Assembly (NCBI GenBank): GCA_021772015.1
Contig: JAETNS010000010.1
Span: 1-64,000 of the forward strand
Reading direction: 5' to 3'
Origin: Prevotellaceae bacterium
GTDB lineage: Bacteria; Bacteroidota; Bacteroidia; Bacteroidales; Muribaculaceae
Length of the DNA stretch: 64,000 nt
Shown: positions 7,183 through 14,949 of the stretch, one piece after another
Numbering within the stretch: position 1 is the first letter of the stretch
Layout: every line of letters starts with the position of its first letter
Notes under the pieces: model-generated
The model's database searches: none
What the model saw: the letters and a program-made list of their open reading frames with translations, nothing else
What the model was told of the DNA's origin: nothing
Program-made: the position numbers and the translations under genes

Positions 7183-9483
7183 ATGGATGTTTTCTCCTTC
7201 ATAAGCGTAGACGGCAACATAGCCATCAATGTCGGCACAGCCGCCGACATGGCTAACTGTTGGCATCGTTTCCGCAGCCGTGTTGGGGAGAAAGCCATTA
7301 CCTATTGCGATTACCGCTCAACGATACCCGGCACTCTGTCGCTTACATTGCCTACGGCTAATCCACTGTCGCTGATCGGCGAGCCGAACAGCACCGAGTG
7401 GAAATACTTGCCGCCTGTATTCTATGAAACGGCGACATACAACATCGGCATACATCTGAAAGATGTTGCCTCTCAGCCGCAAGTGCTCCACAAACTGAAA
7501 GAAGTTACCGAACTGTTTACGGCTCTGCCGATAAACAAGGAAAAGACCGAGTGGCTGCTCTCCGCGCCTCTTTCGTTTGTCAACGAGCCGGGCATATTTG
7601 AACTGAAATTCAAATATCAACCCATAGGCAAATCGGAGCGCACGGATGCGTTCTCGTTTCGCGTTGTGTCGCCAAAACTCGACACTAAGGACGACTACAA
7701 CCATATCCTCGCCGAGATTAACGCCCAATACAACGAAATCATCTACCAATATCTGACCCTCACGATGCAGACCTTGCAACGCGGAGGACGCTCGGACAAT
7801 GATGTCGTTTGGCTCTCAATCTTCCGCGAGATTGTGGCTGACTATGTAAGGGCTGTGACCTACATAGTCAACCGTCCGCATCTGCGGCAGACGCGCACCG
7901 TGTATCACGACCGCGCAGACCGCATCAAGCGGTGGTCTCCACGGATGGAGGAGGAATATGCCGAGCGAGAATCGGAACAGACACTTGACCGCTCATATTT
8001 CCGTCACGAAGAAATTATCCACACCCACAATACGAGGGAGAACCGATTTGTCAAGTTTACCCTTGACCGCATCGGAAAGCGTCTTGGTACGATTGTGGAG
8101 ACAATCACCACCAAAAGCGCAAAAGCAAAGGAATCGGAAAAAGTGGCTGACTCCGAACTTGCCGAACTCAACGGCTACGTTGCCGCGCTTCGCCGCCTTT
8201 CCCATTCATCGTTACTACGAAACCTACGCGGCGAACCGCTTCGGTCGGAGAGCATGGTGCTTCAGAAACGCACCGGCTACGCTCAGGTCTACCGCTACTG
8301 GCTACTGCTCCAAAAGGGTATAGAACTTTTCGAGGGCACCAACGCCATTGGGGTACGTCCCATTTGGGAGCTGTACGAACTGTGGTGCTTTCTGAAAATG
8401 CGTCAGATAGTCGCCGATATTCTCGGACTTCATTTTGACAACCCCAACGAAATCACGGAGGAACCCATGCCGATGGTGAAACCTTTCGAGGACAACAATA
8501 AAGAGCATACCGTCTATTATACCTGCAAAGGCGGCTCGGAAGTGCGTCTGCATTATCAGCATACTTACAGCCGCCGCACAGGCGAAGTGCATACCGCCAC
8601 CACCGAGAACCGCCCCGACATTGTGCTTACGATCATCAAGCCTGATGGCTTGGAGCTGACCTATCTCTTTGACGCCAAATATCGCTTGATCGACGATAAC
8701 AGGCTCAATCAGGAAGACCGCGAGGAACTTGCCGCCGCCAACCTAATAGGAGCCGACATTCCTCCGGCTGATGCCATAAACCAAATGCACCGCTACCGCG
8801 ATGCCATTTATTACGGTTCAGACCGCTATTCGCACACAGCCAAAGAGATTATCGGTGGCTACATACTGTTCCCCGGACGCGGCGATAACGAAAGCATCCG
8901 TCAGCGTTTCTACTACAAGAGTATCGAAACCGTCAACATCGGGGCTTTCCCCTTGTTGCCGGACGCAGAAGACCCCACAAATGAAGGTAGTTTGTTGTTT
9001 GAATTTCTTACAAATATTCTCAACAAACCCGCAGCTTTCGACCATATCAAAGACGCGATTCCTCAAAAGGGTTTAGTGTATCACTCCGAGAGCGCGCCCT
9101 CCGGCGATGACCTTGTGCTTGTCGGCTACTACAAGACCGAACAGCTTGAAGCCATCGTCAACAACCGCCTCTACTATGTTCCGGCGGCACTCGGCAAGGG
9201 CTCAATCAATCTTGTGTCGGGCTTCGAGAAAACTAAGTATCTCCTGCTCCACCACGACAAAGACCGTGTCCTAATCCGACTCAAAGGCGATGGTCCGAAA
9301 TTCTTTCCGAAACCCTCTCTCGAAGCTATGGGCTTCTCACCGTCCGGCGACTACTACCTCGGCTTCGAAATAAAAGATTTCACGCCTGTTCCCGGCATTG
9401 ACCCCAATGCCTACAAACTAGAACGCAAGGGTCAGCAACGTTATACCCCATATTTCACAACTATTGATAAGTTTTCATTGTAA
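7183..9483 (+). CDS. McrC-like DUF2357 nuclease subunit (LlaJI R2-like)
   Basis: This 766-residue protein partners the AAA motor. A PD-(D/E)xK nuclease core is visible: RPDIVL with D479, then LFDAKYRL with D497-A498-K499. A DUF2357-like region precedes it, and a C-terminal region of about 200 residues with GYYKTEQLEAI follows. Family knowledge: McrC-like subunits cut DNA when the McrB ring translocates. The gene is GC-richer than the flanking methyltransferase and Gabija-like genes. Only two bases separate it from the next gene at 9486, which puts the restriction and Gabija-like genes in one transcript. The ATG at 7183 is the first available start. Confidence 0.87.
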   Translation: MDVFSFISVDGNIAINVGTAADMANCWHRFRSRVGEKAITYCDYRSTIPGTLSLTLPTANPLSLIGEPNSTEWKYLPPVFYETATYNIGIHLKDVASQPQVLHKLKEVTELFTALPINKEKTEWLLSAPLSFVNEPGIFELKFKYQPIGKSERTDAFSFRVVSPKLDTKDDYNHILAEINAQYNEIIYQYLTLTMQTLQRGGRSDNDVVWLSIFREIVADYVRAVTYIVNRPHLRQTRTVYHDRADRIKRWSPRMEEEYAERESEQTLDRSYFRHEEIIHTHNTRENRFVKFTLDRIGKRLGTIVETITTKSAKAKESEKVADSELAELNGYVAALRRLSHSSLLRNLRGEPLRSESMVLQKRTGYAQVYRYWLLLQKGIELFEGTNAIGVRPIWELYELWCFLKMRQIVADILGLHFDNPNEITEEPMPMVKPFEDNNKEHTVYYTCKGGSEVRLHYQHTYSRRTGEVHTATTENRPDIVLTIIKPDGLELTYLFDAKYRLIDDNRLNQEDREELAAANLIGADIPPADAINQMHRYRDAIYYGSDRYSHTAKEIIGGYILFPGRGDNESIRQRFYYKSIETVNIGAFPLLPDAEDPTNEGSLLFEFLTNILNKPAAFDHIKDAIPQKGLVYHSESAPSGDDLVLVGYYKTEQLEAIVNNRLYYVPAALGKGSINLVSGFEKTKYLLLHHDKDRVLIRLKGDGPKFFPKPSLEAMGFSPSGDYYLGFEIKDFTPVPGIDPNAYKLERKGQQRYTPYFTTIDKFSL

Positions 9484-9485
9484 AT

Positions 9486-11135
9486 ATGATAATTACCGAG
9501 ATACGCATAAAGAACTTTAAGTGTTTCAAAGAAGAATTCAGACTTACTCTCTGCAAGGGGGTAAATATTCTCGTGGGAAATAACGAAGCAGGGAAAACAA
9601 CTATTATAGAAGCAATCAATTTAGTTTTAACTGGTCTATATCAAGGTAAATCCATTAGACATGACTTGTCCCAATACTTATTCAATTACGATGCCGTAAG
9701 AGACTACATCATGTCATTGGAAACAACGAATATACTTCCCCCTCCGTCTATATCTATAGAGATTTTTTTTGAAGATGAAAGCTGTCCGGCTTTTATGGGA
9801 GACTGTAACTCAAAAAACAACGATAAAGCATGTGGGGTTAAGCTCGATATACATCTAGATGATAAATTCAAAAATGAATACGCCGCCTTATTGGTATCTG
9901 GATTAAAAACTCTCCCTTTGGAGTATTATGATGTTTGCTGGACTGGATTCGCCAGAAACTATGTAATTCCGCGTTCAATCCCAATGGGTTGCGCACTAAT
10001 CGATTCCTCAAATATAAAAAATAGGAATAATACGGACTTGTTATTATCCCGAATTATAAAAGACTATTTTGATGAAAGCGATACCGTTGGCGTAACTCAG
10101 GCATTTCGACAATTGCAGGAATCCTTTCAAACCAATACTTCTATTTCAAAATTGAACTCTAAAATTACAGAATCATGTAATTTGTCATCAAAAAGCATTA
10201 AGCTTGGGGTTGATATGACTTCACGTTCTGCTTGGGAGGAATATTTGACTCCGTATATCAATGATATTCCTTTTATATTTGTTGGCAAAGGCGAGCAGGC
10301 TATAGTTAAAACTCAACTATCGCTCGCCAATAAGTCGGCAGGTAAAGCGGACATAATACTTATAGAAGAACCCGAGAATCATCTTTCTCATACCAAATTA
10401 AATGGACTACTCAAAAATATAAGTGAAAGATGTGCTGACAAGCAGGTGTTAATATCGACTCATAGCAGCTTTGTTGCAAATAAGTTGGGACTTGAAAATC
10501 TGATATTCCTCCATAATAGACAATATTTTAGGCTCAATAGTTTATCTGAAACAACAGCATCATACTTTAAGAAATTGCCTGGGTTTGATACTCTCCGAAT
10601 TATACTATGTGAATCTTCCATATTGGTCGAAGGAGCATCAGATGAACTTGTTATACAAAAAGCGTATATGACCTCACATAAGGGTCGTTTGCCTATTGAG
10701 GATGGTATCGACGTAATATCGGTTAATAACCTCTCTTTTCCACGCTTTTTAGAGATTGCCAAAGCCCTACATTTGAAAGCTATTGTTGTAACTGATAATG
10801 ATGGCGATCTTAATGCCTTAAGAGCGAAATATAAACCTTTTGAGGATTGTGACACAATAAGTATTTGTTATGATTCTCAAATTGATGATCGCACCCAAAT
10901 AGATGGTAAACCGTTTAATTTTAACACTATGGAGCCAATCATTTTAAGGGATAACTCATTGAGCATATTAAATTCCATTCTTGGAAAAAGTTATACATCA
11001 CCTGAAGAGCTTCTTAAGTATATGAAAGCGAATAAAGTGGATTGCGCTCTATGCTTGTTCGATTACAAGGGAGACGACTTTGTATTTCCTCAATATATAC
11101 AAGACGCAGTTTGTAAGTGGAGTAATCATGAATAA
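9486..11135 (+). CDS. OLD-family ATPase-TOPRIM endonuclease (GajA-like)
   Basis: The 549-residue protein has an ABC-type ATPase with Walker A GNNEAGKT (31-38) and Walker B LIEEPEN (292-298), then a TOPRIM domain with LVEGASDE (E382) and TDNDGD (D437, D439). This is the architecture of OLD nucleases and of GajA, the nickase of the Gabija anti-phage system. GajA proteins are usually near 580 residues. The next gene, overlapping by eight bases, is a UvrD-like helicase as in Gabija. A different two-gene OLD/UvrD family cannot be excluded without alignment. Confidence 0.85.
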   Translation: MIITEIRIKNFKCFKEEFRLTLCKGVNILVGNNEAGKTTIIEAINLVLTGLYQGKSIRHDLSQYLFNYDAVRDYIMSLETTNILPPPSISIEIFFEDESCPAFMGDCNSKNNDKACGVKLDIHLDDKFKNEYAALLVSGLKTLPLEYYDVCWTGFARNYVIPRSIPMGCALIDSSNIKNRNNTDLLLSRIIKDYFDESDTVGVTQAFRQLQESFQTNTSISKLNSKITESCNLSSKSIKLGVDMTSRSAWEEYLTPYINDIPFIFVGKGEQAIVKTQLSLANKSAGKADIILIEEPENHLSHTKLNGLLKNISERCADKQVLISTHSSFVANKLGLENLIFLHNRQYFRLNSLSETTASYFKKLPGFDTLRIILCESSILVEGASDELVIQKAYMTSHKGRLPIEDGIDVISVNNLSFPRFLEIAKALHLKAIVVTDNDGDLNALRAKYKPFEDCDTISICYDSQIDDRTQIDGKPFNFNTMEPIILRDNSLSILNSILGKSYTSPEELLKYMKANKVDCALCLFDYKGDDFVFPQYIQDAVCKWSNHE

Positions 11136-12222
11136 AGTCATTATTGCAGCCGCTGGTTCGGGCAAGACCACCCACATTGTTGAGGAGGCTTGTCGTAATA
11201 AGAATAAGCACATCCTTATTACAACATACACAGATGCAAACACCGAGGAAATTAAACATAAGTTTTATGATAAATGTGGTTGTATTCCCAACAATGTATC
11301 CATTAAACCTTGGTTCAGTTTTTTATTAAGTCAATGTGTCCGTCCATATCAGGGAAAACTTTATCAGCAACGAATAGACAATCTGTTCCTTATTAGTGGA
11401 CAATCCGTTCCTTTTATTCCCGAAAAAAATATTCCGCTCCATTATTTCGACAAGAACGGCAAAATCTATTCTGATAAAATTTCAAAATTTGCATATAGGT
11501 GTAATGACCTTTCTAAAGGCATGGTTATATATAGATTGTCACAAATCTATGATGCCATTTATATAGATGAGACTCAAGACCTAAGCGGATGGGATCTTGA
11601 TTTTTTGTATCTTTTATTTTTATCAGATATTGAAATATTATGTGTGGGTGATCCAAGACAAAGTACATTGCGCACTAATAACTCTTCGAAGAATAAGAAC
11701 AAAAGTCAAATTAATTTATTGTCTCATTTCAAATCAATTGCTTCAAAATATTCTTTAGAAATTGACGAGCAAACACTTAACACCAATCATCGTTCGGTGA
11801 AAGAGATTTGTGATTTTTCTAACAGACTATACGAAAATGAGGATTGGCCCATAACTCAATCAGACTTTAACCCTAACGGTGAATCTCATTTAGGTGTATT
11901 TTTAGTTGATTGTCGGAATGTGGATAATTATTTGGCTAAATATACCCCAATTCAACTTAGAGATAAAATTAATGTCCCAATTAATATGGATTTCCCGGTT
12001 TTCAATTTCGGGAAATCAAAAGGTCTAACTCTTCAAAGAGTCTTAATATATCCAACAGACACTATGATGGATTGGTTATTTAAAGGAACGGCTTTACAAA
12101 ATGGGACAAAGTGTAAGTTCTATGTAGCTATAACGAGAGCCCGATTAAGTGTAGGAATTGTTAGAAAGCAAAAATACGCAAGATTTAGTTGCTCTCTCCC
12201 TCTTTGGATACCAAAAGAATAA
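11128..12222 (+). CDS. UvrD-like helicase (GajB-like)
   Basis: The 364-residue protein opens with a superfamily 1 P-loop, AAAGSGKTT (7-15), and has a Walker B region IDETQDLSGWD (D147, E148), VGDPRQST, and near the C-terminus FGKSKGLTLQRV and VAITRARLSVGI, which match UvrD motifs V and VI. It is shorter than typical GajB (about 490 residues), so inserted 1B/2B subdomains are reduced. The start at 11128 is preferred because it places the P-loop at the very N-terminus and overlaps the GajA-like stop; an upstream in-frame ATG at 11080 would add 16 residues of unrelated sequence. Confidence 0.82.
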   Translation: MNKVIIAAAGSGKTTHIVEEACRNKNKHILITTYTDANTEEIKHKFYDKCGCIPNNVSIKPWFSFLLSQCVRPYQGKLYQQRIDNLFLISGQSVPFIPEKNIPLHYFDKNGKIYSDKISKFAYRCNDLSKGMVIYRLSQIYDAIYIDETQDLSGWDLDFLYLLFLSDIEILCVGDPRQSTLRTNNSSKNKNKSQINLLSHFKSIASKYSLEIDEQTLNTNHRSVKEICDFSNRLYENEDWPITQSDFNPNGESHLGVFLVDCRNVDNYLAKYTPIQLRDKINVPINMDFPVFNFGKSKGLTLQRVLIYPTDTMMDWLFKGTALQNGTKCKFYVAITRARLSVGIVRKQKYARFSCSLPLWIPKE

Positions 12223-12235
12223 TTATATCAATAAT

Positions 12236-12538
12236 ATGAGTATCTGGAATTACATAGGTGAATTTCTTCTGTTTCGGTGGCTGTTCGGCAACCGGAACAG
12301 AAGTCATAATGTCGAAGGTCTCCACCCTGCCGATACAACCTACTACACGCCGCGACGTGTTGATATTGAGGACTACACCGCCAATGACCTTGACGATGAT
12401 TTGCAAAATATGCACGGCTCGGATTATGGTCGATACCACCATAGCCATAAAGATTATTACGATTATGGGGGCTATCAGTCGCATGATGATTTTCTTGATG
12501 AGCAAGACGACTCCGACATGACGGACGATGACTTTTGA
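12236..12538 (+). CDS. Small acidic protein of unknown function
   Basis: The ATG at 12236 gives a 100-residue protein. The first 20 residues are hydrophobic and aromatic (MSIWNYIGEFLLFRWLFG); the rest is dominated by Asp, Tyr and His, with a strongly acidic end (DEQDDSDMTDDDF). I do not recognise a family. It starts 13 bases after the helicase stop and its end is close to the start of the AlbA-2/GHKL gene. Acidic small proteins in defence operons are sometimes DNA mimics or inhibitors, but nothing here proves that. Confidence 0.6.
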   Translation: MSIWNYIGEFLLFRWLFGNRNRSHNVEGLHPADTTYYTPRRVDIEDYTANDLDDDLQNMHGSDYGRYHHSHKDYYDYGGYQSHDDFLDEQDDSDMTDDDF

Positions 12539-12555
12539 GTATCTTTGAACGAATT

Positions 12556-14091
12556 ATGGAAATGATGACTATTGACGATATAAAGGCATTGATTGCAGCT
12601 GACGAGTCACGTACTCTGGAACTGAAGAAAACTACCGGCGAGTTGAAAGACGGTATGCACTCGGCATGTGCATTTCTCAATACCGATGGCGGCTGGCTTA
12701 TTTTCGGTGTCACACCTACTGGATTGAAGATTATTGGACAGCAAGTTACGGAAGCAACGAGACGTGAAATTGGTCAGGCTATCGCAGGATTGGAACCGGC
12801 GGTTGATGTCGAGACTCACTATGTCGATGTACCGGACTATCCGGGCAATAAGGTGATTGCAATGCGCTTTGACGGTTGGGTGTGGGGAGAACGACCGCAC
12901 ACATTCCACGGTTGTCCGTATTATAAGGTTGAGAGTACCACAAAGGTGATGCCGCATGATATGTATGATGAACGAATCCGTGCGCATCAGCCTCAGATTT
13001 ACGCATGGGAGCGTCATGTAGCGGAGAGCGTAACACTCGCAGACTTGAACGAAAAGCATATCAGAGGATGTATCCGGCTTGGTGTTGAGGGTGGACGAAT
13101 ACCGAGCAGTGCAATGAGTGCGCCGATTGAAGACACGTTGGCTAAATGGCAATTGCTGAAGAACGGTATTCCGACCAATGGAGCAGTTATGCTGTTCTCA
13201 GATCAAATTGACGAGTATCCGCAATTCCGGCTAAGAATGGCCCGGTTCTTGGGTGCGGATAAAAATGAGTTTATCGACAATCAACGTGCAGAGGGTAATT
13301 TCTTTGACTTGCTTGACGCTGGTATGGCTTTCTTCTTCAAGCATCTCAATCTAAGTGGCAGGATTACCGACCACAGCCTCCAGCGCGAAGAACGCCTTGA
13401 AGTGCCATATCATGCCTTGCGAGAAGCTCTTATCAACTCACTATGCCACCGCCAATGGGAACTCCACAACCTGACAGGTAGCATCGCTATTTATGATGAC
13501 CGCATAGAGATTGCCAACCCCGGTGTATTTCCACCCCAAATATCCCCCGAATCCATCAAGGAGCCACATGAGTCATACCCCTATAACCTGAAGATTGCCG
13601 AAGCGCTCTACAAATCCACCTATTTGGAGAGTTGGGGAAGCGGCGCGAAGCGCATCATGGATGCCTGTCGCGAGCAAGGCGTTGAAGAACCCACATGGCG
13701 ATGGGACGGGGGCTTCGTCATCGTCACCTTCAAACGACCCAACAAAGGAAGCATATCCCCCGAAGTTTCACCCAAGCACGACCCAAGCACGACCCAAGTA
13801 AGACCTAAGTACCCTACTAGTCCCACACAAGTTCCATACCAGTTCCATACCAGTTCCATACCAGTTCAAACCTTGATAGAAAAAGGTTCTGATGAATATA
13901 TGTCAGCATTGGAACTTGCAAACTTATGCGGATTGAAAAACATAAGGAATTTCCGCAAGTATTATCTCAATCCGGCATTGGCAGACGGAGCAATGGAGCG
14001 TATGTATCCAGACCAACCCAACCATCCTAAGCAGAAATACCGTTTAACTGAGGCAGCAAAGGAATGGAAGAACAGTCAATCATCAAAATAG
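12556..14091 (+). CDS. AlbA-2 (Schlafen-like) plus GHKL ATPase regulator with wHTH tail
   Basis: The ATG at 12556 gives 511 residues. The N-terminus is an AlbA-2 domain (DESRTLELKKTTGE, then CAFLNTDGGWLIFGV). The middle is a GHKL-like ATP-binding domain (EALINSLCHRQW, then RIEIANPG, then WGSGAKRI). A Pro/Thr/Ser-rich linker follows, then a C-terminal helical region consistent with a winged helix. Such proteins are usually annotated as transcriptional regulators or ATP-binding proteins. A TTG at 12535 would add seven residues. The linker is encoded by 11-bp tandem repeats (13777-13867), so copy-number change would shift the frame. The gene is a distant relative of 38611-40191. Confidence 0.85.
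   Translation: MEMMTIDDIKALIAADESRTLELKKTTGELKDGMHSACAFLNTDGGWLIFGVTPTGLKIIGQQVTEATRREIGQAIAGLEPAVDVETHYVDVPDYPGNKVIAMRFDGWVWGERPHTFHGCPYYKVESTTKVMPHDMYDERIRAHQPQIYAWERHVAESVTLADLNEKHIRGCIRLGVEGGRIPSSAMSAPIEDTLAKWQLLKNGIPTNGAVMLFSDQIDEYPQFRLRMARFLGADKNEFIDNQRAEGNFFDLLDAGMAFFFKHLNLSGRITDHSLQREERLEVPYHALREALINSLCHRQWELHNLTGSIAIYDDRIEIANPGVFPPQISPESIKEPHESYPYNLKIAEALYKSTYLESWGSGAKRIMDACREQGVEEPTWRWDGGFVIVTFKRPNKGSISPEVSPKHDPSTTQVRPKYPTSPTQVPYQFHTSSIPVQTLIEKGSDEYMSALELANLCGLKNIRNFRKYYLNPALADGAMERMYPDQPNHPKQKYRLTEAAKEWKNSQSSK
13777..13867 (+). repeat. Two 11-bp tandem repeat tracts inside the AlbA-2/GHKL gene
   Basis: CACGACCCAAG occurs twice in tandem at 13777-13798, after a partial copy. GTTCCATACCA occurs three times in tandem at 13831-13863, followed by GTTC. 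The unit length is not a multiple of three, so the three copies are read in all three frames as a Pro/Gln/Ser/Thr linker. Gain or loss of one unit would cut off the C-terminal domain. Confidence 0.9.
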
Positions 14092-14097
14092 CACCAA

Positions 14098-14460
14098 ATG
14101 GAGAAAGATGAGGAATACAAGGATTTTGTAAAAGAGATAGCCTCACATATCCGGGCATTGAATGATTTGGCCGTAAGGGAATATACCCCACTGGTAGATG
14201 ATATTTGCAGTCGGATAGCACCTCAGCATGAGGTAGAGAGAATGCTCGACTATCTTTTCGACTTTGCAGGGAACGACAAAATTCTTTTGTTGTACCGTAG
14301 AGTATGCCGACACTACTTCCAGATTTATCCCGAATCCATAGCTTGGTACATCATGGAGTACCGCAAAGAATACGACCGCGAAAGCCTCATCGGAACAGAA
14401 TATGAGTATCTTCTCCATGAGGATGAAGAAGAGGATAATAATGACCCAAAATCTGATTAA
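14098..14460 (+). CDS. Small acidic helical protein following the AlbA-2 gene
   Basis: The ATG at 14098, seven bases after the previous stop, gives 120 residues with predicted helices and an acidic C-terminus (HEDEEEDNNDPKSD). There is no catalytic motif and I do not recognise the family. It is the last gene of the plus-strand operon that starts with the methyltransferases. Its spacing suggests it works with the AlbA-2/GHKL protein. Confidence 0.7.
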   Translation: MEKDEEYKDFVKEIASHIRALNDLAVREYTPLVDDICSRIAPQHEVERMLDYLFDFAGNDKILLLYRRVCRHYFQIYPESIAWYIMEYRKEYDRESLIGTEYEYLLHEDEEEDNNDPKSD

Positions 14461-14531
14461 GGCCGACCAGAAAATGCGGATAATGCAGAATATGCAATAG
14501 CATTTCTTATCAATCTGATATGGGGCAACAA

Positions 14532-14696
14532 CACTTTTCCAAGCGAATATACATGAAGATAGCGCACTTTCCCAAGCGAATTGGCACATAGTTGATACAT
14601 TTTCCCTAACGAACAAGTTAAGGCTGTCAACAATCCCCAAATTTGATTTTATAAATACGACAAGAATCCCCAAGTCTTTCTTCGGAGATAATGATT
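14532..14696. repeat. 33-bp-periodic repeat array, downstream side of the STAND cassette
   Basis: Five degenerate units start at 14532, 14565, 14598, 14631 and 14664, exactly 33 bases apart. The cores are CACTTTTCCAAGCGAAT, CACTTTCCCAAGCGAAT, CATTTTCCCTAACGAAC, CAATCCCCAAATTTGA and GAATCCCCAAGTCTTT. The last two match the array at 18611-18825 (CAATAATCCCCAAAT). The rest of the 14461-14949 gap shows no gene that I can support. Confidence 0.7.
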
Positions 14697-14949
14697 TGTG
14701 AATATCGAAACAATTCTGGTTTTCTGTCTGGTTTTGGTTAGTACAGGTTAGGTTTAGTTCTATTTACAAGGGTTTGATCCGTCTTGTATCGCCTATATAC
14801 ATAACGATATTGCGATAAATTACAGCATCAATCTGAAAGTAGTGTTGCTTTCTGCGTTGCATTTTATTCTCCTAATCCTGTTATCTATAGACTTGATAAT
14901 AGTGTTGGCGTCTACTGAATCGGTTTCAAGAAATGTTGTTTCAATATAT

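Noticed and set aside
9486-12222. Certain identification as canonical Gabija
   Set aside because: Domain order fits GajA/GajB, but the helicase is clearly shorter than usual and related OLD/UvrD pairs exist, so only a Gabija-like call is made.
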